Origin: JALVIU01 sp964462295
GTDB taxonomy: Bacteria; Atribacterota; JALVIU01
Reading direction: 5' to 3'
Assembly: GCA_964462295.1 (NCBI GenBank)
Contig: CAYWXH010000011.1
Coordinates: forward strand, 1-39,379
DNA: 39,379 nucleotides
Part shown: positions 1-8,587 of the stretch, piece by piece
Position numbering within the stretch: the first letter of the stretch is position 1
How the letters are laid out: each line of letters starts with the position of its first letter
Position numbers and translations under genes: made by a program
The notes under the pieces: model-generated
What the model saw: only the letters and a program-made list of their open reading frames with translations
What the model was told of the DNA's origin: nothing
Database searches by the model: none

Positions 1-167
1 TGCATTGGGAAACCCCCAAAAGAGAAATGGCCACGGCCCCTGGTAGGGCCTTGCAATAAAAAATGAAGGGAAATTATCCTACATAATGAGAATTTATTAA
101 TTTGATAGATAGATTTTTTCCTCTTTTTATGATAAAATACCTAAAAGTATCCATCAGGAGGTTATAG
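1..167 (+). promoter_or_regulatory. Leader of the purine operon with possible structured RNA
   Basis: No gene is visible here. Bases 1-55 can fold into a small three-way arrangement: TTGGG (5-9) pairs with CCCAA (15-19), GGCCC (35-39) pairs with GGGCC (46-50), and TGCA at 1-4 can close the structure with TGCA at 52-55. The remaining sequence to 150 is AT-rich. A strong ribosome site AGGAGG lies at 156-161. I find no good sigma-A promoter between 61 and 160: TTGATA (102-107) and TATGAT (128-133) are 20 nt apart. The promoter may therefore lie upstream of the window, with this stretch transcribed as a leader. It matches no riboswitch class that I can recall with confidence. Confidence 0.35.
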
Positions 168-935
168 ATGTCAATCCAAGTTGAGGAGTTTTATAGCCCT
201 ACAAAGATAAAAGAGGCACTTACACTTATTGCCTCAGAAGGTGCCCGTATTCTTGCAGGTTCTACTACATTAGGCAAATTAAAAAGCCTAAAGGCCAAGA
301 AATTTGTAAATATAATGAAACTCCCTCTTTCTTATGTAAAAGAGGATGATAAACATATCTATATAGGAGCCACCACTACTATTGAAGATGTATTAAGAAA
401 TGATATTATAAGGGACAAATTTCCCTTTATTTACAAGGCCTTGCTTCAGTTTGGGGCATGGGGTATAAGAGAAATGGCAACCGTAGGAGGTTCTGTGTTT
501 ACATCTTTTCCATGGTCTGATGTAACACCTCTATTTTTGGTACTTGATGCCAGGGTTCATCTTTTATCTAAAGATGAGGAGAGACTTTTGCCCCTTGATA
601 ATTTTTTAGATGATAAGAGAGAATATATGAAGGGTTATCTTTTAAAAGAGGTTATAATCGATAAAGAAAATTGTGGAGAAAAAAGAGATTTTAAAAAGGT
701 TGCCCTTTCTAGTTTTGATCTTGCACTTTTGAATTTTGCATATGTAAAGGGTGATGATTTTTTGAGGATTTCGGTAGGTGCAAGACCGGGAAGGCCTATA
801 AGATTAAAGGAGACAGAAAAGACCCGTTCAATAGATGTAGCCCTAAAAGAGGCAAATTTAGGTGATGACTTTAGGGTATCTAAGAGGTGGAGAGAAGAAG
901 TACTAAGATCCCTTTTAAGTGAGGTGCTTTCATGA
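168..935 (+). CDS. Xanthine dehydrogenase-family FAD-binding subunit (set 1)
   Basis: This 255-aa protein is the medium, FAD-binding subunit of a molybdenum hydroxylase of the xanthine dehydrogenase/CO dehydrogenase family. It passes electrons between the 2Fe-2S subunit and the external acceptor. The N-terminal ARILAGSTTL segment (about residues 26-35) corresponds to the family's LAGGTDL flavin loop, and MATVGGSVFT (about 103-112) corresponds to the second flavin loop ATIGGN. Both loops differ from consensus, with Ser for Gly in the first and SVFT for NI in the second, so this copy is more diverged than the one at 8584. The start follows AGGAGG by 6 nt. The 3' end overlaps the next gene by ATGA, as expected for co-translated subunits. 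Confidence 0.85.
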   Translation: MSIQVEEFYSPTKIKEALTLIASEGARILAGSTTLGKLKSLKAKKFVNIMKLPLSYVKEDDKHIYIGATTTIEDVLRNDIIRDKFPFIYKALLQFGAWGIREMATVGGSVFTSFPWSDVTPLFLVLDARVHLLSKDEERLLPLDNFLDDKREYMKGYLLKEVIIDKENCGEKRDFKKVALSSFDLALLNFAYVKGDDFLRISVGARPGRPIRLKETEKTRSIDVALKEANLGDDFRVSKRWREEVLRSLLSEVLS

Positions 936-1390
936 AGGTAAAGATAAATATAAATGGAAGATGGATAGAAGAAGAGACCTCCCCTTCTGAAAAATTGTTG
1001 GACTTTTTAAGAAGATTGGGATATAAAAGCGTAAAGGCAGGGTGTAGAGAAGGGGATTGTGGGGCATGCACAGTCCTTCTTGATGGGAAACCTATAAGGT
1101 CTTGTCTTATGTTTGTCCCTCAGGCAGAGGGTGCACATATAGAGACATTAGAGGGTATTACCCCCGCAGAAGGGCTACATCCTATTCAAGAGGCCTTTTT
1201 AGAAGAGGGAGCTGTCCAGTGTGGATTTTGTACCTCTGGGTTTGTCCTTACTACAAAGGCACTTTTGGATAGAGTAAAAAGACCCACAGAAGAGGAGATT
1301 CGAGAGGCCCTGAAGGGTAATCTTTGTAGATGTACAGGATATGTTCAACAGATAAATGCAGTAAAGAAGGTGGTGGAAAAGAATGAATAA
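932..1390 (+). CDS. Xanthine dehydrogenase-family 2Fe-2S subunit (set 1)
   Basis: This 152-aa small subunit of a molybdenum hydroxylase carries two 2Fe-2S clusters that link the molybdenum site to FAD. The plant-ferredoxin-type cluster ligands are Cys38, Cys43, Cys46 and Cys58 (CREGDCGAC then C). The second cluster, in the helical C-terminal domain, uses Cys97, Cys100, Cys132 and Cys134 (CGFC and CRC). All eight ligands are present and the length is typical of the separate-subunit form. It overlaps the FAD gene by 4 nt and the following large-subunit gene by 8 nt. Cytoplasmic location is inferred because no signal is visible. Confidence 0.93.
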   Translation: MKVKININGRWIEEETSPSEKLLDFLRRLGYKSVKAGCREGDCGACTVLLDGKPIRSCLMFVPQAEGAHIETLEGITPAEGLHPIQEAFLEEGAVQCGFCTSGFVLTTKALLDRVKRPTEEEIREALKGNLCRCTGYVQQINAVKKVVEKNE

Positions 1391-3665
1391 GATAGGAAAA
1401 TTTATAAAGAGGGTTGATGGAGATGCCCTTGTAAAGGGAAGACCACTTTTTGTAGATGATATAGATATAAAGGGGGCAAAAGTTGCAAAAATAATGTGGA
1501 GTCCCCATGCACATGCAGAGATTATAGATATTGATACCTCTGTAGCAGAGAAGATTCCTGGGGTTATAGATATACTTTCATATAAAAATGTGCCAAGAAT
1601 TCCACATACTACTGCAGGACAGGGCTACCCTGAACCATCTCCCTATGATGCATTTATTTTTGATAAAAGGGTAAGATATGCAGGAGATAGGGTCCTTGCA
1701 GTTCTTGCAGAAACCGAAGATATAGCAGAAGAGGCCCTTTCAAAGATAAAGGTAGAATATAGGCTTCTTCCATCTATATTTGATCCAGAGGAGGCCCTAG
1801 AGGGTAAAGTTATAATCCATGATGAAAAAGAGATAAAAGGGGCATATGATCCTTCTCATAATATTGCCGCAAGTGTGGAGGTAGAGATTGGTGATAGAGA
1901 TATCTGGAAAAGTCAAGAGGTTATAGCAGAGAGTGAGATGACTCTACACTATGGGCAACATGTACCCCTTGAGCCACATACAGTACTTACATACCTTGAT
2001 GAATATGAGAGATTAGTAATTGTCTCAAGCAACCAGGTGCCTTTTCATATAAGGAGAATGGTCTCTATTCTCACAGGTATTCCTCAGCATAAGATCAGGG
2101 TTATAAAACCCCGTATAGGTGGAGGGTTTGGTACAAAACAAGAACTCGTATTAGAAGATATAGCAGCATTTTTCACTATAAGAAATAATGTTCCTGTAAG
2201 GATTACATTTACACGAGAGGAAGAGTTTGTATCCTCCAGAACAAGACACCCTATGAAGGTAAAGGTAAGACTTGGTGGAGATAAAAAGGGAAATATTAAT
2301 GCAATAGAGATGATTGCTCTAAGCAATGCAGGGGCATATGGTACCCACTCTGGTACTGTTTTGTATAATGTGGGTAGTAAAACCTTGCCTCTTTACAATA
2401 AGGCATCATATGTAAGATTTTCTGGAAAGGCAGTATACACTAACCTTCCAGTGGCAGGTGCATATCGTGGTTATGGTGCCTTTCAGGGTTTTTCTGCACT
2501 TGAAACTGCAGTGGATATTTTTTCTGAAAAGATTGGCATGGATCCCCTTATCGTAAGAGATAAGAATCATATAAGAGAAGGGGAAACATCTCCTGTATTT
2601 AAGGCATTAGGTGAAGGGAGAGAAGGTACAGAGCAGATAATAGAAAGTTGTGGATTAGAAGAGGCCATAAAAAGAGGGAAAGAGGCTATAGGTTGGGATA
2701 AAAGGACAGAAGAGAGAGATGGGTATGGGATAGGTATGGCACTTTCCATGCAAGGTTCAGGTATCCCCCTTATAGATATGGCATCTGTCACTATTAGGAT
2801 GAACGATGATGGTACTTTCTTTATATATGCAGGTGCTACTGATATAGGAACAGGGAGTGATACCCTTCTTGCAAAGATTGTGGCAGAAGAGCTTAATCTT
2901 CCTATAGAAGATTTTAAGGTATTTTCATCAGATACAGATATTACACCGTTTGACACAGGTGCCTATGCATCAAGTACTACATATGTATCAGGAAATGCAG
3001 CAAAGAAGGCGGCAAAAAAGATAAAAGCACAACTTTTAGAGATAGGAAGTAAGATACTTGGTGAACCAGAGGATAACCTCAAGATAGAGAATAGGGCTTT
3101 GGTTTCTAAAATAACGGGAAAGAGTATAACCCTACGGGATATAGGAGTAAGGATTACATATAATAATGACCAATTCCAGATTGAGGCAAATGCATCCTAT
3201 GTGGGAGAGGTCTCACCACCCCCATTTGCGGCACACTTTGTAGAACTTAAGGTAAATAAGGTCACAGGGCTTATAGATATCTTAAAATATGTGGTAGCAG
3301 TAGATGCAGGAACAATTATAAATCCAAAACTTGCAAAAGGTCAGGTGTTGGGTGCCATTGCAAATGGTATAGGATATGCGATAATGGAGGAAATGAAATT
3401 TGATAAAAAAGGGAGGACGATAAATCCATCCCTTATGTCATACAAGATATTAAGCACAAGTGACATGCCTCCTACAGAGGTTATTTTTATAGATACATAT
3501 GAGCCTACAGGACCATTTGGGGCAAAGAGTATTGCAGAAGTCTGTATAGATGGCCCTATACCAGCTATAGCAAATGCACTTTATAATGCAGCGGGAATAA
3601 GACTTTTTGAGACACCCTTTACCCCTGAGAAGGTACTTTTTGCCTTAAAGGAGGTAAAAAGATGA
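1383..3665 (+). CDS. Xanthine dehydrogenase-family molybdopterin subunit (L1)
   Basis: This 760-aa protein is the catalytic subunit of a molybdenum hydroxylase, which would hydroxylate an aromatic heterocycle such as a purine using water-derived oxygen. The N-terminal third has the aldehyde oxidase/xanthine dehydrogenase a/b hammerhead fold. GGGFG at residues 246-250 is the cofactor-binding loop, AYRGYGAFQG matches the AFRGFGGPQG cofactor segment, and Glu719 in GAKSIAE is the expected catalytic Glu of the GxKxxGE motif. The CO dehydrogenase signature AYRCSFR is absent, so it is not a form I CO dehydrogenase. Substrate cannot be read from sequence; neighbours point to purines. It overlaps both adjoining genes, by 8 and 4 nt. 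Confidence 0.88.
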   Translation: MNKIGKFIKRVDGDALVKGRPLFVDDIDIKGAKVAKIMWSPHAHAEIIDIDTSVAEKIPGVIDILSYKNVPRIPHTTAGQGYPEPSPYDAFIFDKRVRYAGDRVLAVLAETEDIAEEALSKIKVEYRLLPSIFDPEEALEGKVIIHDEKEIKGAYDPSHNIAASVEVEIGDRDIWKSQEVIAESEMTLHYGQHVPLEPHTVLTYLDEYERLVIVSSNQVPFHIRRMVSILTGIPQHKIRVIKPRIGGGFGTKQELVLEDIAAFFTIRNNVPVRITFTREEEFVSSRTRHPMKVKVRLGGDKKGNINAIEMIALSNAGAYGTHSGTVLYNVGSKTLPLYNKASYVRFSGKAVYTNLPVAGAYRGYGAFQGFSALETAVDIFSEKIGMDPLIVRDKNHIREGETSPVFKALGEGREGTEQIIESCGLEEAIKRGKEAIGWDKRTEERDGYGIGMALSMQGSGIPLIDMASVTIRMNDDGTFFIYAGATDIGTGSDTLLAKIVAEELNLPIEDFKVFSSDTDITPFDTGAYASSTTYVSGNAAKKAAKKIKAQLLEIGSKILGEPEDNLKIENRALVSKITGKSITLRDIGVRITYNNDQFQIEANASYVGEVSPPPFAAHFVELKVNKVTGLIDILKYVVAVDAGTIINPKLAKGQVLGAIANGIGYAIMEEMKFDKKGRTINPSLMSYKILSTSDMPPTEVIFIDTYEPTGPFGAKSIAEVCIDGPIPAIANALYNAAGIRLFETPFTPEKVLFALKEVKR

Positions 3666-5899
3666 ACTTCATAGGAAAATCAATACCCAGAGTAGATGCA
3701 GAGATCAAGGTTACGGGAAAACATAAATATCCATCTGACTATTATGAACCTGGCACACTTATTTTAGGCCTTGTAAGGTCTAAAATTCCCCATGGAATTG
3801 TGAAAAAGATAGACTTAGAAGATGCACTTAAGATAGATGGTGTAGAAGCGATATTTACAGCAAAAGATATAGATGGTACAAATAGATATGGAGTGGTCCA
3901 TAAAGACCAGGAGATATTGGTAGAGAAGAAGGTAAGATATATAGGAGATCCCATATGTCTTATAGCTGCAAAAAATAGAAGGGTTTTAGATGAGGCTATA
4001 TCAAAAGTACAGGTAGAATATGAAGAGCTTAAAGCGGTGTTTGACCCTCTTGAGGCCTTAAAACCCGATGCTCCAAAGGTACATGAAAAAGGAAATCTTT
4101 TGCAACATACACATATAGAGAAGGGCGATGTAAAAGAAGGAGAGGAAAAATCAGATATTATCATAGAAGGAGAATATGAGGTACCCTTTATAGACCATAC
4201 CCCTATGGAGACAGAGGCAGGATTTGCAAAGATAGAAGATGGGAAGGTTGTTATCTGGGCAGGGACTCAAACACCATTTAGGGATAGGGGAGAGCTTGCC
4301 CTGGCTTTGGGGATACCAGAGGAGAAGATAAGGGTAGTTGCCCCATTTTTTGGGGGGGGATTTGGAAGAAAAGATGGGCTTACCGTCCAACCGTATCTTG
4401 CACTTGCCGCATTAAAGCTTAAAAGGCCTGTAAAAATGTATCTTTCTAGGGAGGAATCTATTCAAGGTAGTTACCATAGACATAAGGCTATCCTAAGATA
4501 TAAGACAGGTGCAAAAAAAGATGGAACTCTTACTTTTGTAAAAGCAGAGCTTTATTTTGATACAGGTGCATATGCAAGCTTTGGTGGAGAAGTTATGTCA
4601 TTAGGGGTTGAGCACTACATAGGACCTTACTTTGTACCTTCTGGTATGGTTGATGGATATGCGGTATATACAAACAATATCATAGGTGGTGCCATGAGGG
4701 GATTTGGAGTACCTCAGGTAACATTTGCATTTGAAACCCAAATGGATCGTCTTGCTGAAAAACTGGGGATAGATCCATGGGAGATAAGGTATAAAAATGC
4801 TATAAAGAGGGGAGATACAACAGGGGTGGGAAATACCCTTATATATAGTACAGGGATAAGAGAGTCCCTAAAACTTATAAAAGAGAGTAATTTATGGAAA
4901 AATAGGGGTGAGCTTTTAAAAACAGACAATCCCTTCAAGAAAAGAGGTTTAGGGTTTGCATGTTCCTATCAGGGAGGAGGTTTGGGTGTTGGAATCCCTG
5001 ATTTTGCAGAGGCAAAGATAGAACTCCTATCAGATGGAAGATATAGGGTATATGGTGGTATATCTGATATGGGGCAAGGGAATATTAGTACCTATGTACA
5101 GGTTGCAGCAGAGGAGCTATCTGCACCGCTTGAGCAATTTGAATATACATTTCCTGATACAGATAGAACATTAGATAGTGGCCCATCTTCTGCATCAAGA
5201 ACTACATATATTTATACAAAGGCACTTATTGGAGCCATAAGAATCCTTAAAAACAATATACTAGAGAAGGCAAAAGAGCTTTTAGGAGAAGAAGATGTTT
5301 CATTGGTGGGGGATAAGGTTTATTCTCAGAAAAGGTCTATATCCCTTTCCGAAATATGGGAAAACCTTGACAAAAATGAGAAAGTAGTAACATCTTATAT
5401 AGATATGCCCCTATCAAAAGATAGAAGAGATATAGGATATGGACTTCCACATATAGTTTATTCTTTTTCTACACACCTTGCACTTGTAGAGGTTGATACC
5501 CTCACAGGAGAGCTTAGTATAATAGGCTATGCCTCTGCTACCGATGTGGGAAGGATATTAAATAGGAAGGTGCTTGAGGGCCAAGTAGAAGGAGGTGTAG
5601 CTCAAGGGATAGGGGCTGCACTTACAGAAGAAGTGGTACTTAAGGATGGAAAAGCCTTAAATTCTAACTTTACTACATACAATATCCCTGGTGCAAGGGA
5701 CCTTCCAGATATAGAAACGCTTTTTGTAGGGACCTATGAACCTACACACCCATATGGCATGAAAGGGGCAGGTGAGATAAATGTAGATGCACCACCTGCT
5801 GCTATTGGAAATGCTATATTTTCAGCATGTGGCATAAGGTTAAAGAGTACACCCTTTACCCCTTTAAAAATTTTGGAGGCATTGAGGGAAAAGCTATGA
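3662..5899 (+). CDS. Xanthine dehydrogenase-family molybdopterin subunit (L2)
   Basis: This 745-aa protein is a second catalytic subunit placed directly after L1 with an ATGA overlap. It has the same architecture but a clearly different sequence: GGGFGRKDG starts at residue 231, AMRGFGVPQ is close to the classic xanthine dehydrogenase AFRGFGGPQ, and Glu705 in GMKGAGE is the catalytic Glu. All key positions are kept, so it should be active. It agrees better with consensus than L1 and may pair with the 2Fe-2S and FAD subunits at 8111-9417, though this is inference. The cofactor loop is encoded through a run of eight G (4352-4359); the frame is intact through it. Confidence 0.9.
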   Translation: MNFIGKSIPRVDAEIKVTGKHKYPSDYYEPGTLILGLVRSKIPHGIVKKIDLEDALKIDGVEAIFTAKDIDGTNRYGVVHKDQEILVEKKVRYIGDPICLIAAKNRRVLDEAISKVQVEYEELKAVFDPLEALKPDAPKVHEKGNLLQHTHIEKGDVKEGEEKSDIIIEGEYEVPFIDHTPMETEAGFAKIEDGKVVIWAGTQTPFRDRGELALALGIPEEKIRVVAPFFGGGFGRKDGLTVQPYLALAALKLKRPVKMYLSREESIQGSYHRHKAILRYKTGAKKDGTLTFVKAELYFDTGAYASFGGEVMSLGVEHYIGPYFVPSGMVDGYAVYTNNIIGGAMRGFGVPQVTFAFETQMDRLAEKLGIDPWEIRYKNAIKRGDTTGVGNTLIYSTGIRESLKLIKESNLWKNRGELLKTDNPFKKRGLGFACSYQGGGLGVGIPDFAEAKIELLSDGRYRVYGGISDMGQGNISTYVQVAAEELSAPLEQFEYTFPDTDRTLDSGPSSASRTTYIYTKALIGAIRILKNNILEKAKELLGEEDVSLVGDKVYSQKRSISLSEIWENLDKNEKVVTSYIDMPLSKDRRDIGYGLPHIVYSFSTHLALVEVDTLTGELSIIGYASATDVGRILNRKVLEGQVEGGVAQGIGAALTEEVVLKDGKALNSNFTTYNIPGARDLPDIETLFVGTYEPTHPYGMKGAGEINVDAPPAAIGNAIFSACGIRLKSTPFTPLKILEALREKL

Positions 5900-7218
5900 T
5901 TATAAAAGATGCAATGATTTTTACAAATGATGATAAAGGTTTTATAGAAAGTGGATGGATAAAGGTAAAAGATGATGAGGTTATAGATGTAGGAGAAGGT
6001 TTACCTCCACAAGCACAAGATGAAGAGGTTATAGATGTAAAGGGAGAACTTATTACTCCTGGTTTTGTAAATGCACATACACATATATATAGTACTTTTG
6101 CACGTGGTATACCCCTTAATATTCACCCAAGAAATTTTTATGAAATTTTGGATGACCTTTGGTGGAAGCTAGATAGGAATTTAGATAGGGATAGTATCTA
6201 CTATAGTGCATTGATTGGTGGTATGGAATCTTTAAAAAGTGGCGTAACTACACTTATAGATCATCATGCAAGCTATGGATATATAAAAGGGAGTCTCAAT
6301 ACCTTAAAAGATGCCTTGGTGGATGTCTTGGGAATTAGAGTAGATCTCTGTTATGAGATCTCTGATAGATGGGGGGATAAGGATTCCTATGAAGCCCAAG
6401 AAGAATCATTTGAATTTTTAAAATATGCAATGGATCTGAATAATCCTTTACTTTCTTCACATATAGGGCTTCATGCATCTTTTACATTAAAAGATGAAAC
6501 CTTAAAGAATGTAAGAGATAATACACCAGATAATATAGGATTTCATATACATGTAGCAGAAGGTCCAGAGGATCAAGAAGATGCAATAAGGTATTATGGG
6601 AAAAGGGTTATTGAAAGATTATTAGATTATGATATTTTAAGGGAAAAATCCATTATAGTACATGGTATAAGACTTACAGAGAAAGAGATAGAGATTATAA
6701 AAGAGAAACAGCCTTTTTTTGCACATGCCCCACAGTCAAATATGAATAATGGGGTAGGTGTACAACATATAGATAGTTTGATAAAAGATATAAAGGTAGT
6801 TTTGGGAAATGATGGTTTTGGTTTTAATATCTTAAATGATTTAAGGGTAATGATGCTTTTACAAAAACATGAAAATAGTGACTTTAATGCTATGGATTTT
6901 TCGCATATATATAAGATATTTTTAGAAAATAATTATACCCTTTTGGAGAAATTTTTCCCTGGCAAATTTGGAAAGATATCCCCAGGGTATAAGGCAGATT
7001 TTGTAGTCTTTAATTATACTCCCCCTACACCTCTTACCAAACACAATATATTGGGACACATCATATTTGGTCTAGGAGATAGAGTCTCAGTAGATAAGGT
7101 ATTTGTTGCTGGTAGGATGAGGGTAGATGGTGGAAGGATTTTAGGTATTGATGAGGAGAAAATATATAAAGAGGCAGAGAGGAAATCCTTTCTGTTATGG
7201 AAAAGAATAGGAGGATAG
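5896..7218 (+). CDS. ssnA: SsnA-like aminohydrolase (amidohydrolase superfamily)
   Basis: This 440-aa metal-dependent hydrolase resembles E. coli SsnA and more distantly guanine deaminases and chlorohydrolases. The metal site is visible as His61-x-His63 in VNAHTHIYS, a later His in HIHVAEG, His in VHGIR, and Asp in GNDG. The stretch LWWKLDRNLD followed by TTLIDHHAS is characteristic of SsnA rather than of generic cytosine deaminases. The start at 5896 is preferred over an in-frame ATG at 5827, because it forms an ATGA overlap with L2 and has GAGGG at 5884-5888. In E. coli ssnA sits in a purine gene cluster with a molybdenum hydroxylase, as here. Exact substrate is unproven; deamination of an aminopurine is the best guess. 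Confidence 0.82.
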   Translation: MIIKDAMIFTNDDKGFIESGWIKVKDDEVIDVGEGLPPQAQDEEVIDVKGELITPGFVNAHTHIYSTFARGIPLNIHPRNFYEILDDLWWKLDRNLDRDSIYYSALIGGMESLKSGVTTLIDHHASYGYIKGSLNTLKDALVDVLGIRVDLCYEISDRWGDKDSYEAQEESFEFLKYAMDLNNPLLSSHIGLHASFTLKDETLKNVRDNTPDNIGFHIHVAEGPEDQEDAIRYYGKRVIERLLDYDILREKSIIVHGIRLTEKEIEIIKEKQPFFAHAPQSNMNNGVGVQHIDSLIKDIKVVLGNDGFGFNILNDLRVMMLLQKHENSDFNAMDFSHIYKIFLENNYTLLEKFFPGKFGKISPGYKADFVVFNYTPPTPLTKHNILGHIIFGLGDRVSVDKVFVAGRMRVDGGRILGIDEEKIYKEAERKSFLLWKRIGG

Positions 7219-7220
7219 AA

Positions 7221-8099
7221 ATGTTAGAGGTCGAATTCTTAGGTATAAAGTTTAGAAATCCAGTTCTTCCTGCAGCAGGTCCTATGACACAAAATCCAAA
7301 ATGGGCCCGTAAGATTCAAGAAATGGGTGTTGGGGCTATGGTGCTTAAAACAATCTCAACAACTGCTGCCTCTGTAAAGAGACCTGTAATTGCAAAAACA
7401 GATGTGGGCCTTCTAAATTGCGAACTTTGGTCAGAGGACCCACCTGAAAAGTGGATAAATGAATACCTTCCCGAGATAAAGAAAGATATGGAAATTCCTA
7501 TAATCATAAGCTTAGGATACAAACCTGAACAGATAAAAGAACTTATTCCAAAACTTGAACCCTTTGCCGATATGTTTGAGATTTCTACCCATTATACAGG
7601 GTTTGACCCAAAACCGGTATATGATGCAGCAAAGGCAGGCAGAGAATCTACTAAATTACCTGTACTTATAAAGCTAAGCCCACATGCCCCAAATATTGCT
7701 GACTTTGCCCGTGCGGCAGAGGATGGAGGGGCAGATGGCCTTGTTGCTATTAACTCTTTGGGGCCTGCCTTATCTATTGATATAAGAAAAAGAAAGTCAA
7801 GACTTGGCGCCGGATATGGGTGGATCTCAGGGCCTGCTATCAAGCACTTTGCCCTGAGAATAGTTCATGAGGTTTCAAAGGCAGTAACGATCCCTGTCAT
7901 GGGGGTAGGAGGCATAGAAAGTGCAGAGGATGTAATAGAGTTTATGATGGCAGGGGCCAGTGCGGTCCAGATGCTATCTGCGGCTATTATGTATGGACCA
8001 AAAAGGTATAAAGAGATAATAGATGATCTTCCAAAGGTGCTCGAATCTATTGGAGTAGGGGATATAAAAGAGATTATAGGGGTGTATAAGGAAGATTAG
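7221..8099 (+). CDS. Dihydroorotate/dihydropyrimidine dehydrogenase-like flavoprotein
   Basis: This 292-aa TIM-barrel flavoprotein belongs to the class 1 dihydroorotate dehydrogenase / PreA family. NPVLPAAGPMT near the N terminus, Lys151 in LIKLSP, and the FMN phosphate loop with GVGGIES (228-234) followed by AGASAVQ support the fold. The catalytic loop is unusual: where the family has SCPN or SCPHG, this protein has STHYTG (122-127), so the general-base Cys is missing. The only cysteine is Cys67. No pyrimidine biosynthesis gene is nearby, so a redox step in purine or hydantoin metabolism is more likely than dihydroorotate oxidation. The start was chosen by AGGAGG at 7209-7214; an upstream ATG at 7197 lies inside ssnA. 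Confidence 0.78.
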   Translation: MLEVEFLGIKFRNPVLPAAGPMTQNPKWARKIQEMGVGAMVLKTISTTAASVKRPVIAKTDVGLLNCELWSEDPPEKWINEYLPEIKKDMEIPIIISLGYKPEQIKELIPKLEPFADMFEISTHYTGFDPKPVYDAAKAGRESTKLPVLIKLSPHAPNIADFARAAEDGGADGLVAINSLGPALSIDIRKRKSRLGAGYGWISGPAIKHFALRIVHEVSKAVTIPVMGVGGIESAEDVIEFMMAGASAVQMLSAAIMYGPKRYKEIIDDLPKVLESIGVGDIKEIIGVYKED

Positions 8100-8110
8100 G
8101 AGGCAAAAAA

Positions 8111-8587
8111 GTGAAAAGGATTCGTTTTACCATAAATGGAGAATTGAGAGAGTGTGATATTGAGGATGATGAGAGGCTTATAGACCTTATAAGAGAGGAT
8201 CTTGGCCTTACAGGTACGAAAGAGGGATGTGGACAGGGAGAATGTGGGGCATGTACCGTACTTTTAGATGGAAAACCTGTTGCCTCATGTCTTACCCTTG
8301 CAGTTAAGGTAGATGGTAGAGAAGTCACTACTATAGAAGGGATATCAAAAGGTGGAAGACTTCACCCGATACAGGAGGCTTTTATAGAGAAGGGGGCGGT
8401 TCAGTGTGGATTCTGTACCCCTGGGATGGTGATGGCACTTGTTCCGTTTCTCACCGAGCACAAAGACCCTACAAGGGATGAGGTGCGAAGGGCTATAGAG
8501 GGAAATCTTTGTAGATGTACTGGATATGAAAAGATTGTAGATGCCGCAATTTATGCCAGTAAAAAGTTAAGAGAGGTAGAGAGATGA
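8111..8587 (+). CDS. Xanthine dehydrogenase-family 2Fe-2S subunit (set 2)
   Basis: This 158-aa second small subunit carries two 2Fe-2S clusters. Ligands are Cys40, Cys45, Cys48 and Cys60 in the ferredoxin domain, and Cys99, Cys102, Cys134 and Cys136 in the helical domain (CGFCTPGM and CRCTGY). It is closer to the family consensus than the copy at 932. It starts with GTG, 7 nt after AGGAGG (8098-8103), which overlaps the TAG stop of the preceding gene. An ATGA overlap couples it to the FAD subunit that follows. No large subunit lies beside this pair, so it presumably serves L1 or L2 upstream. Confidence 0.94.
   Translation: MKRIRFTINGELRECDIEDDERLIDLIREDLGLTGTKEGCGQGECGACTVLLDGKPVASCLTLAVKVDGREVTTIEGISKGGRLHPIQEAFIEKGAVQCGFCTPGMVMALVPFLTEHKDPTRDEVRRAIEGNLCRCTGYEKIVDAAIYASKKLREVER

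Noticed and set aside
2084..2956. Open frames on the minus strand opposite the L1 molybdopterin gene.
   Set aside because: The sense gene has all expected motifs through this region; the antisense frames have no domain or ribosome site.
1383..3665. L1 as a carbon monoxide dehydrogenase large subunit.
   Set aside because: The form I AYRCSFR loop is absent and replaced by AYRGYGAFQ, and the neighbours are purine-type genes.
4346..4359. T6-G8 homopolymer tract in the L2 cofactor loop, a possible phase-variation or slippage site.
   Set aside because: The tract simply encodes Phe-Phe-Gly-Gly-Gly of a required motif, the frame is intact, and no adjacent alternative frame product makes sense.
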